A stretch of 6,306 nucleotides of DNA from Sphingobacteriaceae bacterium (GTDB taxonomy: Bacteria > Bacteroidota > Bacteroidia > B-17B0 > Aurantibacillaceae). Location: contig JAHEYE010000208.1 in NCBI GenBank assembly GCA_023251695.1, positions 1 through 6,306 on the forward strand. The letters run 5' to 3'. Positions 5,641 to 6,306 of this stretch are shown here, piece after piece; positions within the stretch are counted from its first letter, which is position 1, and every line of letters begins with the position of its first letter. The notes below the pieces were generated by a model. That model was not told the origin of the DNA and did no database searches. It was given only the letters and a program-made list of their open reading frames with translations. The position numbers and the translations under genes are program-made.

Positions 5641-6306
5641 ATGAGCAACAAAATAACAATAATAGGCGGCGGTAATTTAGGAGCTGCCATTGCAGAAGGC
5701 TTAATCACTTCAAAATATTCTAAAGCATCAGATATTACTGTAACGCGCAGAAATATTTCTTTATTAAATGATTTAAAGAAAAAAGGTTGCCTTGTTGAAA
5801 CAGATAATGCAAAAGCCGTAAAAAGTGCTGATATTATTTTGCTCTGCGTAAAACCCTTTCAGATTAAAGAAGTTTTAAAAGGGGTTTCAAAAAATTTGAA
5901 TTCAAAACAGATTTTAATTTCTGTCGTGAGCAGTACTTCCATTGATGAAATTACTGAAGCGATAGGGAACAAATTGTCGGTCTTCAGAGCCATGCCAAAT
6001 ACAGCAATCGCTATCGGAGAAAGCATGACTTGCCTGGCCCACCAAAACGCAAATAAAAAAGAAATTGAAACTGTAGTTGGCTTATTTGATAAACTTGGTC
6101 AGACTGTAATAATTGAAGAAAAACTAATGGAAGCGGCCACCATTATCGGCGCTTGCGGAACAGGTTTTGCCATGCGTTATATCAGAGCAAGTATACAAGG
6201 TGGCATCGAAATTGGTTTTGATGCAGTAACAGCCCGGAAAATTGTATCACAAACAGTAAAAGGTGCTGCAGAATTATTAATAAAAAAAGGCACTCATCCT
6301 GAACAG
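5641..6306 (+). CDS. proC: Pyrroline-5-carboxylate reductase, C-terminus cut by window edge
   Basis: An open frame of 222 codons runs from ATG at 5641 to the right edge. The complete enzyme is usually 265-275 residues, so about 45 are missing. It is the cytoplasmic NAD(P)H-dependent enzyme that makes proline from pyrroline-5-carboxylate. Visible are the nucleotide-binding GGGNLG (9-14) after a first beta strand, R36-R37 after the second strand, ILLCVKP (66-72), the family motif RAMPNTAIAIGESMT (116-130), and the start of the helical dimer domain with GACGTGFAMRYIRA (170-183) and SQTVKGAAELL (203-213). E. coli has GSGPAY where this protein has CGTGFA; I recall a similar form in Bacteroidota ProC. 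The frame stops at HPEQ, just before the expected P-G-G-T motif. No Shine-Dalgarno site is seen; seven A's precede the ATG. No promoter match is seen in the 54-bp gap, so it may be read through from alaS. Confidence 0.94.
   Translation, partial: MSNKITIIGGGNLGAAIAEGLITSKYSKASDITVTRRNISLLNDLKKKGCLVETDNAKAVKSADIILLCVKPFQIKEVLKGVSKNLNSKQILISVVSSTSIDEITEAIGNKLSVFRAMPNTAIAIGESMTCLAHQNANKKEIETVVGLFDKLGQTVIIEEKLMEAATIIGACGTGFAMRYIRASIQGGIEIGFDAVTARKIVSQTVKGAAELLIKKGTHPEQ

Noticed and set aside
5424..5708. 94-codon minus-strand frame spanning the alaS end and the proC start
   Set aside because: It is antisense to two well-supported genes and reads straight through the palindrome; no family resemblance.
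6010..6018. Second partial copy of the palindrome sequence (GCTATCGGA)
   Set aside because: It falls in codons for the conserved ProC motif AIAIGES, so the protein sequence explains it, and only one arm is present.

Overview
This AT-rich window most likely comes from a member of the Bacteroidota. I base that on family-level resemblance of the proteins (the M23 membrane peptidase with its DDNIYRVIFE-type linker, the AlaRS and ProC variants), on starts preceded by A-rich stretches instead of strong Shine-Dalgarno sites, and on a good match to the Bacteroidota promoter pattern (TTG, 19-nt spacer, TAnnTTTG) in the divergent intergenic region. I cannot place it to genus.

Layout: the window holds two divergent gene groups that start from one 105-bp intergenic region (2809-2913). 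Leftward (minus strand, read from right to left) there are three tightly packed genes: a membrane-anchored M23 endopeptidase (2808 to 1837), a 12-helix APC-superfamily amino acid permease (1837 to 521), and a secreted class A beta-lactamase-like serine hydrolase (528 to the left edge, incomplete). The first two genes share one base (TAATG) and the last two overlap by 8 bp, so a single transcript with translational coupling is likely. Rightward (plus strand) there is alaS (2914-5586, complete alanyl-tRNA synthetase with an intact editing site), a 54-bp gap dominated by a perfect 18-bp palindrome, and proC (5641 to the right edge, pyrroline-5-carboxylate reductase, incomplete).

How the genes fit together: the leftward group combines a peptidoglycan hydrolase, an amino acid importer or exchanger and a penicillin-recognising-fold hydrolase. 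That suggests, without proving, a link to the cell envelope or peptidoglycan turnover. The rightward group is housekeeping: charging of tRNA-Ala and the last step of proline synthesis. No gene-free stretch exceeds 300 bp. I see no RNA genes, CRISPR arrays, insertion sequences, phage genes or defence genes. It is a mostly ordinary chromosomal region. The points worth a second look are the palindrome between alaS and proC, the hairpin just before the alaS ribosome binding site, the hairpin whose loop carries the M23/permease stop-start junction, and the composition of the three-gene envelope cluster.
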